Notes under the pieces: model-generated
Databases searched by the model: none
Told to the model about the DNA's origin: nothing
The model's input: the letters and a program-made list of their open reading frames with translations, nothing else
Translations under genes and position numbers: made by a program
DNA from: Pseudomonas sp. PDM05
GTDB lineage: Bacteria > Pseudomonadota > Gammaproteobacteria > Pseudomonadales > Pseudomonadaceae
Reading direction: 5' to 3'
Assembly (NCBI RefSeq): GCF_014851685.1
Contig: NZ_JACVAC010000024.1
Location: 1 to 57,761, forward strand
Length of the DNA: 57,761 nucleotides
Shown: positions 42,218 to 50,439 of the stretch, in pieces
Layout of the letters: every line of letters starts with the position of its first letter
How positions within the stretch are numbered: position 1 is the first letter of the stretch

Positions 42218-42829
42218 TTACGCGGCGGCGAACAATTGTTCGTTGATGAGTACGTTGGCGTCGCTCAGGGACTTGTTGCGCACGTCATCACCGTAGGCCA
42301 GGCCTTGGGCGCGCACGAACTCGATGTCGGTGATGCCCAGGAAGCCAAACACCAGCTTCAGGTAGTCTTCATGGCCGACGTTGCTCGCCTGGCCGGCGTG
42401 CAGGCCACCGGCGGTGGAGACGATGATCAGTTTCTTGCCGCCGCACAGGCCTTCAGGGCCGGCTTCGGTGTAACGGAAGGTCTGGCCAGCCACTGCGATG
42501 CGGTCAATCCAGGCTTTCAGTTGGGATGGCACCGAGAAGTTGTACATCGGCGCACCGATCACCACCGCGTCCGCGGCGATGAATTCAGCCAGGGACGAAG
42601 CGCTCAGCTCGGCTTCGTGCTGTTGAACGGCATCACGCAATTCGGCAGCAGTCCCCAGCGCCCCCAGGGTCAGGCCGGAAAAATGGCTGATGGCCTCGCT
42701 CGCCAGATCGCGATAGGTCACTTCCACGCCCGGCTCGGCGGCTTGCCAGGCCTTGACCACGGCAGCGCTGAGCTGACGGGATGCCGAGTTGTCGCCGAGG
42801 ATGCTGGAATCGATGTGCAACAGTTTCAT
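42218..42829 (-). CDS. azoR: FMN-dependent NADH:quinone reductase/azoreductase AzoR
   Basis: A 203-residue flavodoxin-fold enzyme. Family blocks are MKLLHIDSSILGDNSASRQLSAAVV at the start, DAVVIGAPMYNFSVPSQLKAWIDRIAVAGQTFRYTE near residue 90, and GGKKLIIVSTAGG near 140, with FLGITDIEFVRAQG at the C-terminus. It reduces quinones and azo or nitroaromatic compounds with NADH and protects from quinone stress. It is divergent from a LysR gene with a palindrome between them, the usual layout for LysR control. Confidence 0.93.
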   Translation of the reverse strand: MKLLHIDSSILGDNSASRQLSAAVVKAWQAAEPGVEVTYRDLASEAISHFSGLTLGALGTAAELRDAVQQHEAELSASSLAEFIAADAVVIGAPMYNFSVPSQLKAWIDRIAVAGQTFRYTEAGPEGLCGGKKLIIVSTAGGLHAGQASNVGHEDYLKLVFGFLGITDIEFVRAQGLAYGDDVRNKSLSDANVLINEQLFAAA

Positions 42830-42923
42830 GGGGGATCTCCGAGTAGGATCGTCAGTGGCGATCAGATGGTGATGATGCTACGCATGAAACCAATAGCCGA
42901 TAAGCCCGCTGAAATGCGATAGT

Positions 42924-42943
42924 TTGTCCCACTGACAGGACAA
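42924..42943. promoter_or_regulatory. Palindrome between azoR and the LysR gene
   Basis: TTGTCC and GGACAA are separated by eight bases and lie eleven bases before the LysR start and about 95 bases upstream of azoR. The dyad and position fit a LysR-type binding site that could control both genes. Confidence 0.5.
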
Positions 42944-42953
42944 TAGGTTGACC

Positions 42954-43862
42954 ATGCAAGACCTCAACGATCTCTACTACTTCGCCAAAGTCGTCGAAGC
43001 CGGCGGCTTCGCGGCTGCCGGCCGGCTACTGGGGATTCCCAAGTCGCGGCTGTCACGACGCATTGCCGAGCTGGAGGAACGCCTCGGCGCCCGCTTGCTG
43101 CAACGCACCACGCGGCAACTGACCCTGACCGCCGTCGGCGAACGCTACCTGCGCCATTGCCAAGCCATGTTGCTCGAAGCCGAGATGGCCGACGAGGCCG
43201 TGGCCAGCATGTCCAGCGAAGCCCGTGGACGGCTGCGGGTCAGTTGCCCGGTGGGCATGGCCCAGCACATCCTGCCGGAACTGGTCGCCGGATTTCTGGC
43301 CGCCCATCCCCATGTGCAACTGGAAATGACCCTGGTTAACCGACGTGTCGACCTGGTGGCCGAGGGCATCGACGTGGCCCTGCGCGTACGCGAGCTGGGC
43401 GACGAAGACCCACTGCTGGTAACCAAGCGCCTGCGTCAGGCCCAGACGGTGCTGGTGGCCAGCCCCGCCTTTGTGCAAGGCAAGCGCATCGACTCGCTCG
43501 ACGACCTCCGGCAACTGCCTATCCTCGGCGCGTTGGAGCCGGACCGCATGGTCCATCAGCGCATCCTCGACCCCCAGGGCAACCCCCACGAACTGGTGAT
43601 GGAAGCGCGCCTGGGCATCGACGATTTCATCGTGCGCAAGGCCAGCGCGATCATGGGCCTGGGGTTTACCGTGCTGCCGATGATGTATTGCGAAGAAGAA
43701 CTGGCCAGCGGCCGCCTGGTGCAATTGCTGCCGCAGTGGTCGTTGCCGGGCGGTTGGTTGCAGGCCGTATACCCACACCGACGCGGCGTGTTGCCGGCGA
43801 TCCGGGCGTGGATCGACTACCTGGAAGAAGGCTTCAAAAGCTGCGGAGACCGTCTGTTATGA
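42954..43862 (+). CDS. LysR-family transcriptional regulator
   Basis: A 302-residue regulator. The N-terminal helix-turn-helix is DLYYFAKVVEAGGFAAAGRLLGIPKSRLSRRIAELEERLGARLLQRTTRQLTLT. The effector domain follows from about residue 90 and includes GMAQHILPELVAGFLAAHPHVQLEM. It is of the AaeR/DsdC-unrelated, quinone-responsive type often found beside azoR. The ATG at 42954 is preferred to the TTG at 42948. Its stop overlaps the next start (ATGA), so it is co-transcribed with the MmcQ-like gene. Confidence 0.9.
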   Translation: MQDLNDLYYFAKVVEAGGFAAAGRLLGIPKSRLSRRIAELEERLGARLLQRTTRQLTLTAVGERYLRHCQAMLLEAEMADEAVASMSSEARGRLRVSCPVGMAQHILPELVAGFLAAHPHVQLEMTLVNRRVDLVAEGIDVALRVRELGDEDPLLVTKRLRQAQTVLVASPAFVQGKRIDSLDDLRQLPILGALEPDRMVHQRILDPQGNPHELVMEARLGIDDFIVRKASAIMGLGFTVLPMMYCEEELASGRLVQLLPQWSLPGGWLQAVYPHRRGVLPAIRAWIDYLEEGFKSCGDRLL

Positions 43863-44215
43863 AGATCAGCGAAGAACAAGTCGCCACATTCTGCCTGAGC
43901 CTGCCCGGCGCGCGGGAAGACTACAAATGGGGCGGCGTGCGCGTGTTTTCGATTGCCGGCAACAAGATGTTCGCCCTGCAAAACCTGCGCGGTGATTCGC
44001 TGGCATTCAAGGTCGACAAGGATCTGTTCCTCGGCCACGTCGACCGCCCAGGCATCCACCCGGCGCCCTACCTGGCCCGCGCGCAGTGGATCATCATGAA
44101 CACGCCCTACCCGCTGGGCGCCGAGGAACTGCGCGGCTTGTTGCGGCGCTCCCACCAACTGGTGGTGAGCAAACTGCCCAAGCGCACGCAGATCGGCTTG
44201 CTTTTAGAGGACTGA
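43859..44215 (+). CDS. MmcQ/YjbR family protein
   Basis: A 118-residue soluble protein of the MmcQ/YjbR double-wing fold: FCLSLPGAREDYKWGGVRVFSIAGNKMFAL, LAFKVDKDLF, HPAPYLARAQWIIM and ELRGLLRRSHQLVVSKLPKR match the family pattern. The ATGA overlap with the LysR gene fixes the start. Family proteins are described as DNA-binding-like but have no settled role. It converges on the DUF1294 gene, their ends overlapping by twelve bases. Confidence 0.88.
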   Translation: MKISEEQVATFCLSLPGAREDYKWGGVRVFSIAGNKMFALQNLRGDSLAFKVDKDLFLGHVDRPGIHPAPYLARAQWIIMNTPYPLGAEELRGLLRRSHQLVVSKLPKRTQIGLLLED

Positions 44216-44587
44216 AAGAAAGGTGCCGCCCAGGAACAACTGGTCCAGCCAGAACACCTGATGCAGCAGCACAATCGCCCAGAACAGCACCTGATAAGAC
44301 ACCTTGCGCGTCTTGTGCCGCAACACCTGCTGGGCGATCAACGCCCCCGGCCAACCGCCTGCCAGCTCGACGGCGTGCAGGATGTTTTCCGGGGTGCGCC
44401 AGCCGTTGGTTTGCGCCTGGCGCTTATCGCGCCAGTACAACAAGAACGCCAGCACGCTGACCACGGCGTAGGCCACCAGCGGCAGCACCGTCTCGCCGCG
44501 CCACCACAGCAGCACCGAGCCCAGCAGCGGCGCAGCGCACAGCAACAGAAAAATCGCCGCCTTCAGGCGTGGGTACTGGATGCTCAT
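44204..44587 (-). CDS. DUF1294 membrane protein
   Basis: A 127-residue inner-membrane protein with three or four TM segments. The DUF1294 signature is clear: VLAFLLYWRDKRQA, RTPENILHAVELAGGWPGALIAQQVLRHKTRKVSYQ, then a final TM helix. Unlike longer family members it lacks an N-terminal cold-shock domain. The ATG at 44587 overlaps the uppP stop (ATGA), giving a two-gene operon. Function unknown. Confidence 0.88.
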   Translation of the reverse strand: MSIQYPRLKAAIFLLLCAAPLLGSVLLWWRGETVLPLVAYAVVSVLAFLLYWRDKRQAQTNGWRTPENILHAVELAGGWPGALIAQQVLRHKTRKVSYQVLFWAIVLLHQVFWLDQLFLGGTFLSVL

Positions 44588-45414
44588 GGCTTGACGGCAG
44601 ACCAGTCGATCCAACCGAACTGCCAGGTCGCCAGGATCAGCAGGCCAAACGCGATCCGATACCAGGCAAACGCCGCGTAGCTGTGGCTGGCGATGAACTT
44701 GAGCAACGCCTTGACCGCGATCATCGCGAAGATGAACGAGGTGACAAAGCCGATGGCAAACACCGGCAAGTCATCGGGCTGGAACAGGTGACGGTACTTG
44801 TAGCCCGAATACACTGCCGCACCGACCATGGTCGGCATCGCCAGGAAGAACGAGAACTCGGTGGCGGTCTTGCGCGACAGGCCGAACAACAGGCCGCCGA
44901 TAATGGTCGCGCCGGAACGCGAGGTACCCGGGATCATCGCCAGACACTGGGCCAGGCCGACCTTGATCGCGTCTTTCCAGGTGATGTCATCGACGCTTTC
45001 GGCATGCACCGCGTGTTGACGCTGTTCAGCCCACAACATGATCACGCCGCCCACCACCAACGCGGCGGCCACGGTGATCGGGTTGAACAGGTAGTGTTTG
45101 ATCAAGTCGGCAAAAATCACGCCCAACACCACTGCCGGCAACACCGCGATGATCAGGTTCACCGTGAACCGCTGCGCCTTGCGCTGGGTCGGCAGGCCGA
45201 TGACCACGTCGAGGATCTTGCGTCGGAACTCCCAGACCACCGCCAGGATCGCGCCCAGTTGAATGATGATATTGAACGCTTCAAAGCGCTCACCGCCGAA
45301 ACCGATCAAATCGGCGACGATGATCTGGTGGCCGGTACTGGAGATCGGCAAGAACTCCGTCAGCCCCTCCACCACGCCAAGAATCAATGCCTGTATGGCG
45401 GTCCAAAAATCCAT
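44584..45414 (-). CDS. uppP: Undecaprenyl-diphosphatase UppP (BacA)
   Basis: A 276-residue integral membrane phosphatase with about eight TM segments. The two catalytic motifs are present: EGLTEFLPISSTGH (residues 16-29) and PGTSRSGATI near 170. It dephosphorylates undecaprenyl diphosphate to recycle the lipid carrier of peptidoglycan and O-antigen and gives intrinsic bacitracin resistance. The family length is 265-280. It leads the uppP-DUF1294 pair. Confidence 0.95.
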   Translation of the reverse strand: MDFWTAIQALILGVVEGLTEFLPISSTGHQIIVADLIGFGGERFEAFNIIIQLGAILAVVWEFRRKILDVVIGLPTQRKAQRFTVNLIIAVLPAVVLGVIFADLIKHYLFNPITVAAALVVGGVIMLWAEQRQHAVHAESVDDITWKDAIKVGLAQCLAMIPGTSRSGATIIGGLLFGLSRKTATEFSFFLAMPTMVGAAVYSGYKYRHLFQPDDLPVFAIGFVTSFIFAMIAVKALLKFIASHSYAAFAWYRIAFGLLILATWQFGWIDWSAVKP

Positions 45415-45611
45415 GCTTCCCCCAAAAGGTCATGCGCGTGGCATGCCTCGTTAGTCTTTTTTAATTGGTTCACTGACGCTGGGCGTTTGAAAAAACCCGT
45501 GAAAAATCAGGCAGTACTCAGGTTTTCCGATTACCGGCCGAAAGCCTATCAGACAAGGCGTAAAAGTCGATGCAACGCCCACAATTATAAAAAGCCCGGA
45601 GTGACAGGACG

Positions 45612-47246
45612 ATGAACAGTTTGCGCAATATGTCGATCAGCCGCCGCCTCTGGCTGATCCTGATAGTCGCGGTGCTGATGCTGCTGGCCTTGGGTTTACT
45701 GATGCTCAAGCAGATTCATGGCGAGCTCTACCAGGCCAAGCGCCAGCAGACCGAGCACGTGGTGCAGACCGCCAGCGGCATCCTGACGTTTTATCACGGC
45801 CTCGAAACCAGCGGCGTCATGACCCGCGAAGCCGCGCAGAAGCAAGCCCTGAGCGCGGTGCGTGGGTTGCGCTACGACCATGACGACTATTTCTGGATCA
45901 ATGACCTCACGCCCGTGATGATCATGCACCCGGCCAACCCCAAGCTTGACGGCCAGAACCTCTCGGCGATCCGTGACCCAGACGGTTTTGCGGTGTTCAA
46001 CGAATTCGTGGCCCTGGCCAAGGCCAAGGGTGCCGGCATCGTCAACTACCGCTGGCCGAAACCGGGCGCCGATGCACCGGTGGCCAAGACCTCGTACATC
46101 CAACTGTTCCAACCCTGGGGCTGGATCATCGGCTCCGGCGTCTACGTGGACGATGTGCAGTCCGAGTTCTCCGCCCAGGTGTGGAAAGCCTCGGCCATTG
46201 GTTTGATCATCGCGCTGGTGATGACCCTACTGGTGGTGTTGATCGCGCGCAGCATCGTGCGCCCGTTGCAGGCAGCAGTGGACGCCATGGGCAATATCGC
46301 CAGTGGTGAAAGCGACCTGACCCACAACCTCGACACCCACGGCCGCGACGAAGTGACCCAACTGTCCCAGCACTTCAACAGCTTCACCGCCAAATTGCGC
46401 GACGTGGTCGGCCAGTTGCAGGCGTGCGCCAACGCCCTCGGCCAATCGTCTACCGAGCTGGGCAACAACGCGAGCCAGGCCCACGACCGCAGCCAGCAGC
46501 AATCGCAGCAGATGGAATTGGTGGCCACCGCGATCAACGAAGTCACCTACGGCGTGCAGGACGTGGCCAAGAACGCCGAACACGCCGCCAGTGAAATGCG
46601 CGATGCCCAGGCTCAGGCACAGCAAGGCCAGGTCAATATCGATGGCAGCCTGCAACAGATCGACCAGCTCTCCGGCACCATCAGCCAGGCGGTCGAGGTG
46701 ATGCGTACCCTATCCGCCGAAAGCACCCAGATCGGCAGCGTGCTCGAAGTGATCCGTTCCATCGCCGACCAGACCAACCTGCTCGCACTCAACGCCGCCA
46801 TCGAGGCCGCACGGGCCGGCGAACAAGGCCGTGGCTTTGCCGTGGTCGCCGATGAAGTGCGCCTGCTGGCCCAGCGCACGCAAAAATCCACCGCCGAGAT
46901 CCAGGGCATGATCGAACGCCTGCAAGGCCACTCGGAAGCGGCGGTCAAGGTGATCAGCGAGAGTCACAACGCCTCGCAACTGACCATCGAACAAGCCGGC
47001 CAGGCCGGCGCCAGCCTCACCGCCATCGGCCAGGCCCTGCACAACCTCAACGGCCTGAACGCGTCGATTGCCAGCGCCACCCTGCAACAGGCGCATGTGG
47101 TAGAGGACATCAACCAGAACGTCACCCAGGCGGCGGGCTTGTCCCACAGCACCGCCATCGCCGCCGAACAGTCGAGTGCCGCCAGCACCCACCTGCGCGG
47201 CCTGAGCGAACAACTCAACACGCTGCTGCGCCAATTCAAAATCTAA
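45612..47246 (+). CDS. Methyl-accepting chemotaxis protein with a single Cache domain
   Basis: A 544-residue chemoreceptor. TM1 is near residues 12-30; the periplasmic sensor (about 35-185) is an sCache_2-type domain with YDHDDYFWINDLTPVMIMHPANPKLDGQNL and GWIIGSGVYVDDV. TM2 is near 193-215, followed by a HAMP domain. The signalling tip is intact, including IADQTNLLALNAAIEAARAGEQGRGFAVVADEVR. No terminal CheR pentapeptide is present, so it probably relies on other receptors for methylation. The ligand is unknown; sCache_2 receptors often sense small carboxylates. The ATG is at 45612. Confidence 0.92.
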   Translation: MNSLRNMSISRRLWLILIVAVLMLLALGLLMLKQIHGELYQAKRQQTEHVVQTASGILTFYHGLETSGVMTREAAQKQALSAVRGLRYDHDDYFWINDLTPVMIMHPANPKLDGQNLSAIRDPDGFAVFNEFVALAKAKGAGIVNYRWPKPGADAPVAKTSYIQLFQPWGWIIGSGVYVDDVQSEFSAQVWKASAIGLIIALVMTLLVVLIARSIVRPLQAAVDAMGNIASGESDLTHNLDTHGRDEVTQLSQHFNSFTAKLRDVVGQLQACANALGQSSTELGNNASQAHDRSQQQSQQMELVATAINEVTYGVQDVAKNAEHAASEMRDAQAQAQQGQVNIDGSLQQIDQLSGTISQAVEVMRTLSAESTQIGSVLEVIRSIADQTNLLALNAAIEAARAGEQGRGFAVVADEVRLLAQRTQKSTAEIQGMIERLQGHSEAAVKVISESHNASQLTIEQAGQAGASLTAIGQALHNLNGLNASIASATLQQAHVVEDINQNVTQAAGLSHSTAIAAEQSSAASTHLRGLSEQLNTLLRQFKI

Positions 47247-47261
47247 CCCCAGGACGGGGTC

Positions 47262-47330
47262 TGTAGTGAGCGGGCTTGCCCCGCGCCTGGGGGCGACGCA
47301 GCCCAGCGCGGGGCAAGCCCGCTCACTACA
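47262..47330. repeat. REP inverted repeat after the chemoreceptor gene
   Basis: TGTAGTGAGCGGGCTTGCCC (47262-47281) is exactly inverted at 47311-47330, with further pairing inward (GCGCGGGGC). It begins 16 bp after the stop codon and could form a long hairpin. Confidence 0.85.
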
Positions 47331-47399
47331 AGGTTAATTCCTACGCGAAACTTCTTTCGTTACAATCACCGCCCCTTTCCACACTCCCAAGGAACCGCC

Positions 47400-47963
47400 A
47401 TGTCCGGGCTTGAACTGTTCGCCGCCGCCCTGGGGGTGATCGCTGTCTGGCTGACGGTTAAACAGAACCCCTGGTGCTGGCCCATCGGCCTGATCATGGT
47501 GTTGCTCTACACCTGGGTGTTCTACGACGTAAAACTCTATTCCGACATGCTGCTGCAAGTGGTCTACGCCGTCCTGCAACTGTACGGCTGGTGGCAGTGG
47601 ACCCGCGCCGGCGAGGTCAAGCAAGGCCGCCAGGTCACCAGCCTCGGCGGGCCAGCCATCATCGCCAGCCTCGCGGTGGGCGCCGCCGGCAGCCTGCTGC
47701 TGGGCGCCGCCATGGCCCACTGGACCGACGCCGCGCAACCCTGGCTCGACGCCGCCCTCACCGGCTTCAGCCTGGTGGCGCAGATGTGGATGGCGCAGAA
47801 ACGCGTGCAGTGCTGGCCGCTGTGGATTGCCGTGGATGTGATCTTCGTCGGCCTGTTTCTCTATAAAGGTCTCTACCTCACCGCCGCGCTCTACGCCCTG
47901 TTTACCACCATCGCGGTGCAAGGCTGGCGCGAATGGCGTGCAGACCCGGCGTTGCAGGCATGA
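47400..47963 (+). CDS. pnuC: Nicotinamide riboside/mononucleotide transporter PnuC
   Basis: A 187-residue membrane protein with about seven TM segments. Family blocks include QNPWCWPIGLIMVLLYTWVFYDVKLYSDMLLQVVYAVLQLYGWWQWTR and VQCWPLWIAVDVIFVGLFLYKGLYLTAALY, with the conserved tryptophans that bind the ligand. It imports nicotinamide riboside. It overlaps the next gene (ATGA at 47960), a NadR-like kinase that would trap the riboside by phosphorylation. Confidence 0.92.
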   Translation: MSGLELFAAALGVIAVWLTVKQNPWCWPIGLIMVLLYTWVFYDVKLYSDMLLQVVYAVLQLYGWWQWTRAGEVKQGRQVTSLGGPAIIASLAVGAAGSLLLGAAMAHWTDAAQPWLDAALTGFSLVAQMWMAQKRVQCWPLWIAVDVIFVGLFLYKGLYLTAALYALFTTIAVQGWREWRADPALQA

Positions 47964-48484
47964 AGGTCGTGGTATTGGCCGGCCCCGAATCCAGCGGCAA
48001 AAGCTGGCTGGCCACCGAGTTGCAAGCGCATTTCGGCGGGTTGATGGTCGGTGAATACGTGCGCCATTTCATCGATCATCACCAACGCGATACCACCCTG
48101 GCCGACATCCCGGCGATCGCCCGTGGTCAACTGGCCTGGGAAGACGCCGCCCGCGCCCAACAGCCTGCGCTGTTGATCCTCGACACGCATTTGCTGACCA
48201 ACAAGCTCTGGAGCCAGACCCTGTTCGGCGACTACCCGGCCTGGCTCGACAGCGAACTGCTGGCCCGTGACTACGACTTGCACTTGCTGCTGTCGCCGGA
48301 CGATGTGGAATGGACTGCCGATGGGCAACGCTGCCAGCCGCAGTTAGAGGATCGCCAGGCTTTTTTCCAGGCCAGCCTGGACTGGATGCAGGAGCATGAA
48401 CAGCCGGTGATTCTGATTCGGGGGGATTGGGAAGAGCGCAGAAGTGCGGCGTTTTCAGCAGTGGAACAACTGTTTCAGCCATAA
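47960..48484 (+). CDS. NadR-like AAA ATPase (ribosylnicotinamide kinase)
   Basis: A 174-residue P-loop protein. Walker A is GPESSGKS at residues 8-15, followed by GGLMVGEYVRHFIDHH near 30 and ILDTHLLTNKLWSQTLFG near 75, all as in the C-terminal kinase domain of NadR. The DNA-binding and adenylyltransferase domains of full-length NadR are missing, so this is the stand-alone kinase form that pairs with PnuC. It would convert nicotinamide riboside to NMN. Start set by the ATGA overlap. Confidence 0.85.
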   Translation: MKVVVLAGPESSGKSWLATELQAHFGGLMVGEYVRHFIDHHQRDTTLADIPAIARGQLAWEDAARAQQPALLILDTHLLTNKLWSQTLFGDYPAWLDSELLARDYDLHLLLSPDDVEWTADGQRCQPQLEDRQAFFQASLDWMQEHEQPVILIRGDWEERRSAAFSAVEQLFQP

Positions 48485-48496
48485 CACTGGCCTCAA

Positions 48497-48585
48497 TGTG
48501 GGAGCGGGCTTGCCCGCGATGACGGAGTACCAGAAACACAATGGTTGGCTGATACACCGCAATCGCGGGCAAGCCCGCTCCCACA
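48497..48585. repeat. REP inverted pair between nadR-like and ggt genes
   Basis: TGTGGGAGCGGGCTTGCCCGCGAT (48497-48520) is inverted at 48562-48585. It lies between convergent genes and can act as a shared transcript end. Confidence 0.88.
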
Positions 48586-48604
48586 CTTTTGACCGCGTCA
48601 GGCG

Positions 48605-50329
48605 TTAGTAGCCCAGCGACAGGCCGGTGTTACGACGCGGATCATTCGCGCCATAGAACCGGTTGTTCCCCACCGGCTTGCCACCCAACGACGGCGCACC
48701 CACCAGAATCGCCGCCAAGTGGTTCGCATCCTGCGGCCCGGCGAACTTGTGGCCCCAGCTTTCGAGGATCTTCTGGGTATCCGGGCTCACTGCAAACGTC
48801 TCAAGGTTGGTAGTCTCCGGCATCCACTGCTGGTGGAAACGCGGCGCGTCCACGGCTTCCTGGATGTTCATCTTGTAGTCGATGACATTCAGCATCGTCA
48901 GCAAGGTCGCGGTAATGATGCGACTGCCACCCGGCGTGCCCACCACCATTACGGCCTTGCCATCCTTGGTCACGATGGTCGGGCTCATCGACGACAGCGG
49001 CGCCTTGCCCGGTGCGATGGCGTTGGCTTCACCCTGCACCAGACCGTACATGTTCGGCACGCCGACCTTGACGGTGAAATCGTCCATTTCATCGTTGAGG
49101 ATGACCCCGGTCTTGCTCGCCATCACGCCCGCACCGAACCAGTCGTTGAGGGTGTACGTCACCGAGACCGCGTTGCCCCACTTGTCGACAATGGAGTAGT
49201 GCGTGGTGTTGTTGCCTTCATGGGGCGAAACACCCGGCTTGATCGCTTGGGAATCGCCCGCCTTTTGCGGTTCGATGGCAGCGCGCAGCTTGGTGGCGTA
49301 GTCCTTGTCCAGCAGGTGGGCGATGGGGTTCTTCACGAAGTCCGGGTCGCCGAGGTAGCTGTTGCGGTCCACGTAGGCATGGCGCATCGCTTCGATCTGG
49401 TAGTGCAGGCCCTGGGCCGAGTGATAACCGAGGTCGGCCATCGGGTAGCCTTCGAGGATGTTCATGATCTGGCAGATCACCACGCCACCGGAACTCGGCG
49501 GCGGCGCGGAGACCACGTGGTAGCCACGGTAGTCGCACTCGATCGGCGCCAGTTCGCGGGTCTTGTACTTGTCCAGGTCAGCCTGGGTGATGATGCCTTT
49601 GCCGGCCTGGCTGGAATCCACCAGCGCCTTGGCTACCCAACCTTTGTAGAAACCGTCGCTGCCCTTGGCCGAGATTTCCTTGAGGGTCTTGGCCAGGTCT
49701 TTCTGCACCAGCTTCTGGCCCACCTGCATCGGTTGACCGTTGTGCAGGAAGATCCCGCGCATATCTTTATCTTTTTCGAACTCGCCGGTGGCGGTATGCA
49801 GCAGGTCGATATCGCCCTGCTCCAGCTCAAAGCCGTTTTCCGCCAGCTTGATCGCCGGGGCAATCACCTGGGCGCGCTTGAGGGTCCCGTATTTGCTCAG
49901 GGCCAGCTCCATGCCCGAGACGGTGCCGGGCACGCCGACCGCCAGGTGGCCCTTGGCACTGAGGCCTTCGATGACGTTGCCGTCTTTATCCAGGTACATG
50001 TTCGCGGTGGCCGCCAGCGGGGCTTTTTCGCGGAAGTCGAGGAAGGTCTTGCGCCCGTCCGCCAGTTGCACGGTCATGAAACCGCCGCCACCGAGGTTGC
50101 CCGCCGCCGGGTATACCACCGCCAGTGCGTAACCTACGGCCACGGCCGCATCCACGGCATTGCCACCGGCCTTGAGGACATCCACGCCCACATGGGTGGC
50201 CAGATGCTGGGCCGTGACCACCATGCCATTTTCACCGGCCACCGGGGCCTGGGACGCGGCTTGCACACCGCCGACCGTCAATACCAGCGCAGTGGCAATC
50301 AAGGTACGGCTGAAGGGTTGGTATTTCAT
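48605..50329 (-). CDS. ggt: Gamma-glutamyltransferase
   Basis: A 574-residue periplasmic enzyme with a signal peptide (1-24, ending GVQAAS). It is an Ntn hydrolase: the self-cleavage and nucleophile threonine is in NTTHYSIVDKWGNAVS (about residue 380), preceded by a large subunit with GGNAVDAAVAVGYALAVVYP and AGNLGGGGFMTV. PLSSMSPTIV and GTPGGSRIITATLLTMLN lie in the small subunit. It cleaves glutathione and gamma-glutamyl compounds. The ATG at 50329 starts a normal signal. It stands alone. Confidence 0.95.
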   Translation of the reverse strand: MKYQPFSRTLIATALVLTVGGVQAASQAPVAGENGMVVTAQHLATHVGVDVLKAGGNAVDAAVAVGYALAVVYPAAGNLGGGGFMTVQLADGRKTFLDFREKAPLAATANMYLDKDGNVIEGLSAKGHLAVGVPGTVSGMELALSKYGTLKRAQVIAPAIKLAENGFELEQGDIDLLHTATGEFEKDKDMRGIFLHNGQPMQVGQKLVQKDLAKTLKEISAKGSDGFYKGWVAKALVDSSQAGKGIITQADLDKYKTRELAPIECDYRGYHVVSAPPPSSGGVVICQIMNILEGYPMADLGYHSAQGLHYQIEAMRHAYVDRNSYLGDPDFVKNPIAHLLDKDYATKLRAAIEPQKAGDSQAIKPGVSPHEGNNTTHYSIVDKWGNAVSVTYTLNDWFGAGVMASKTGVILNDEMDDFTVKVGVPNMYGLVQGEANAIAPGKAPLSSMSPTIVTKDGKAVMVVGTPGGSRIITATLLTMLNVIDYKMNIQEAVDAPRFHQQWMPETTNLETFAVSPDTQKILESWGHKFAGPQDANHLAAILVGAPSLGGKPVGNNRFYGANDPRRNTGLSLGY

Positions 50330-50439
50330 CCATGGCTACTCTGGTTATTGAGATGCACCAAAATAGCCCGTCGAGGATCTAATCCCCAGCGCAGTGACGT
50401 TTTTATTACAGAACTTGTCGGTCACAGATTCGTACAGCA

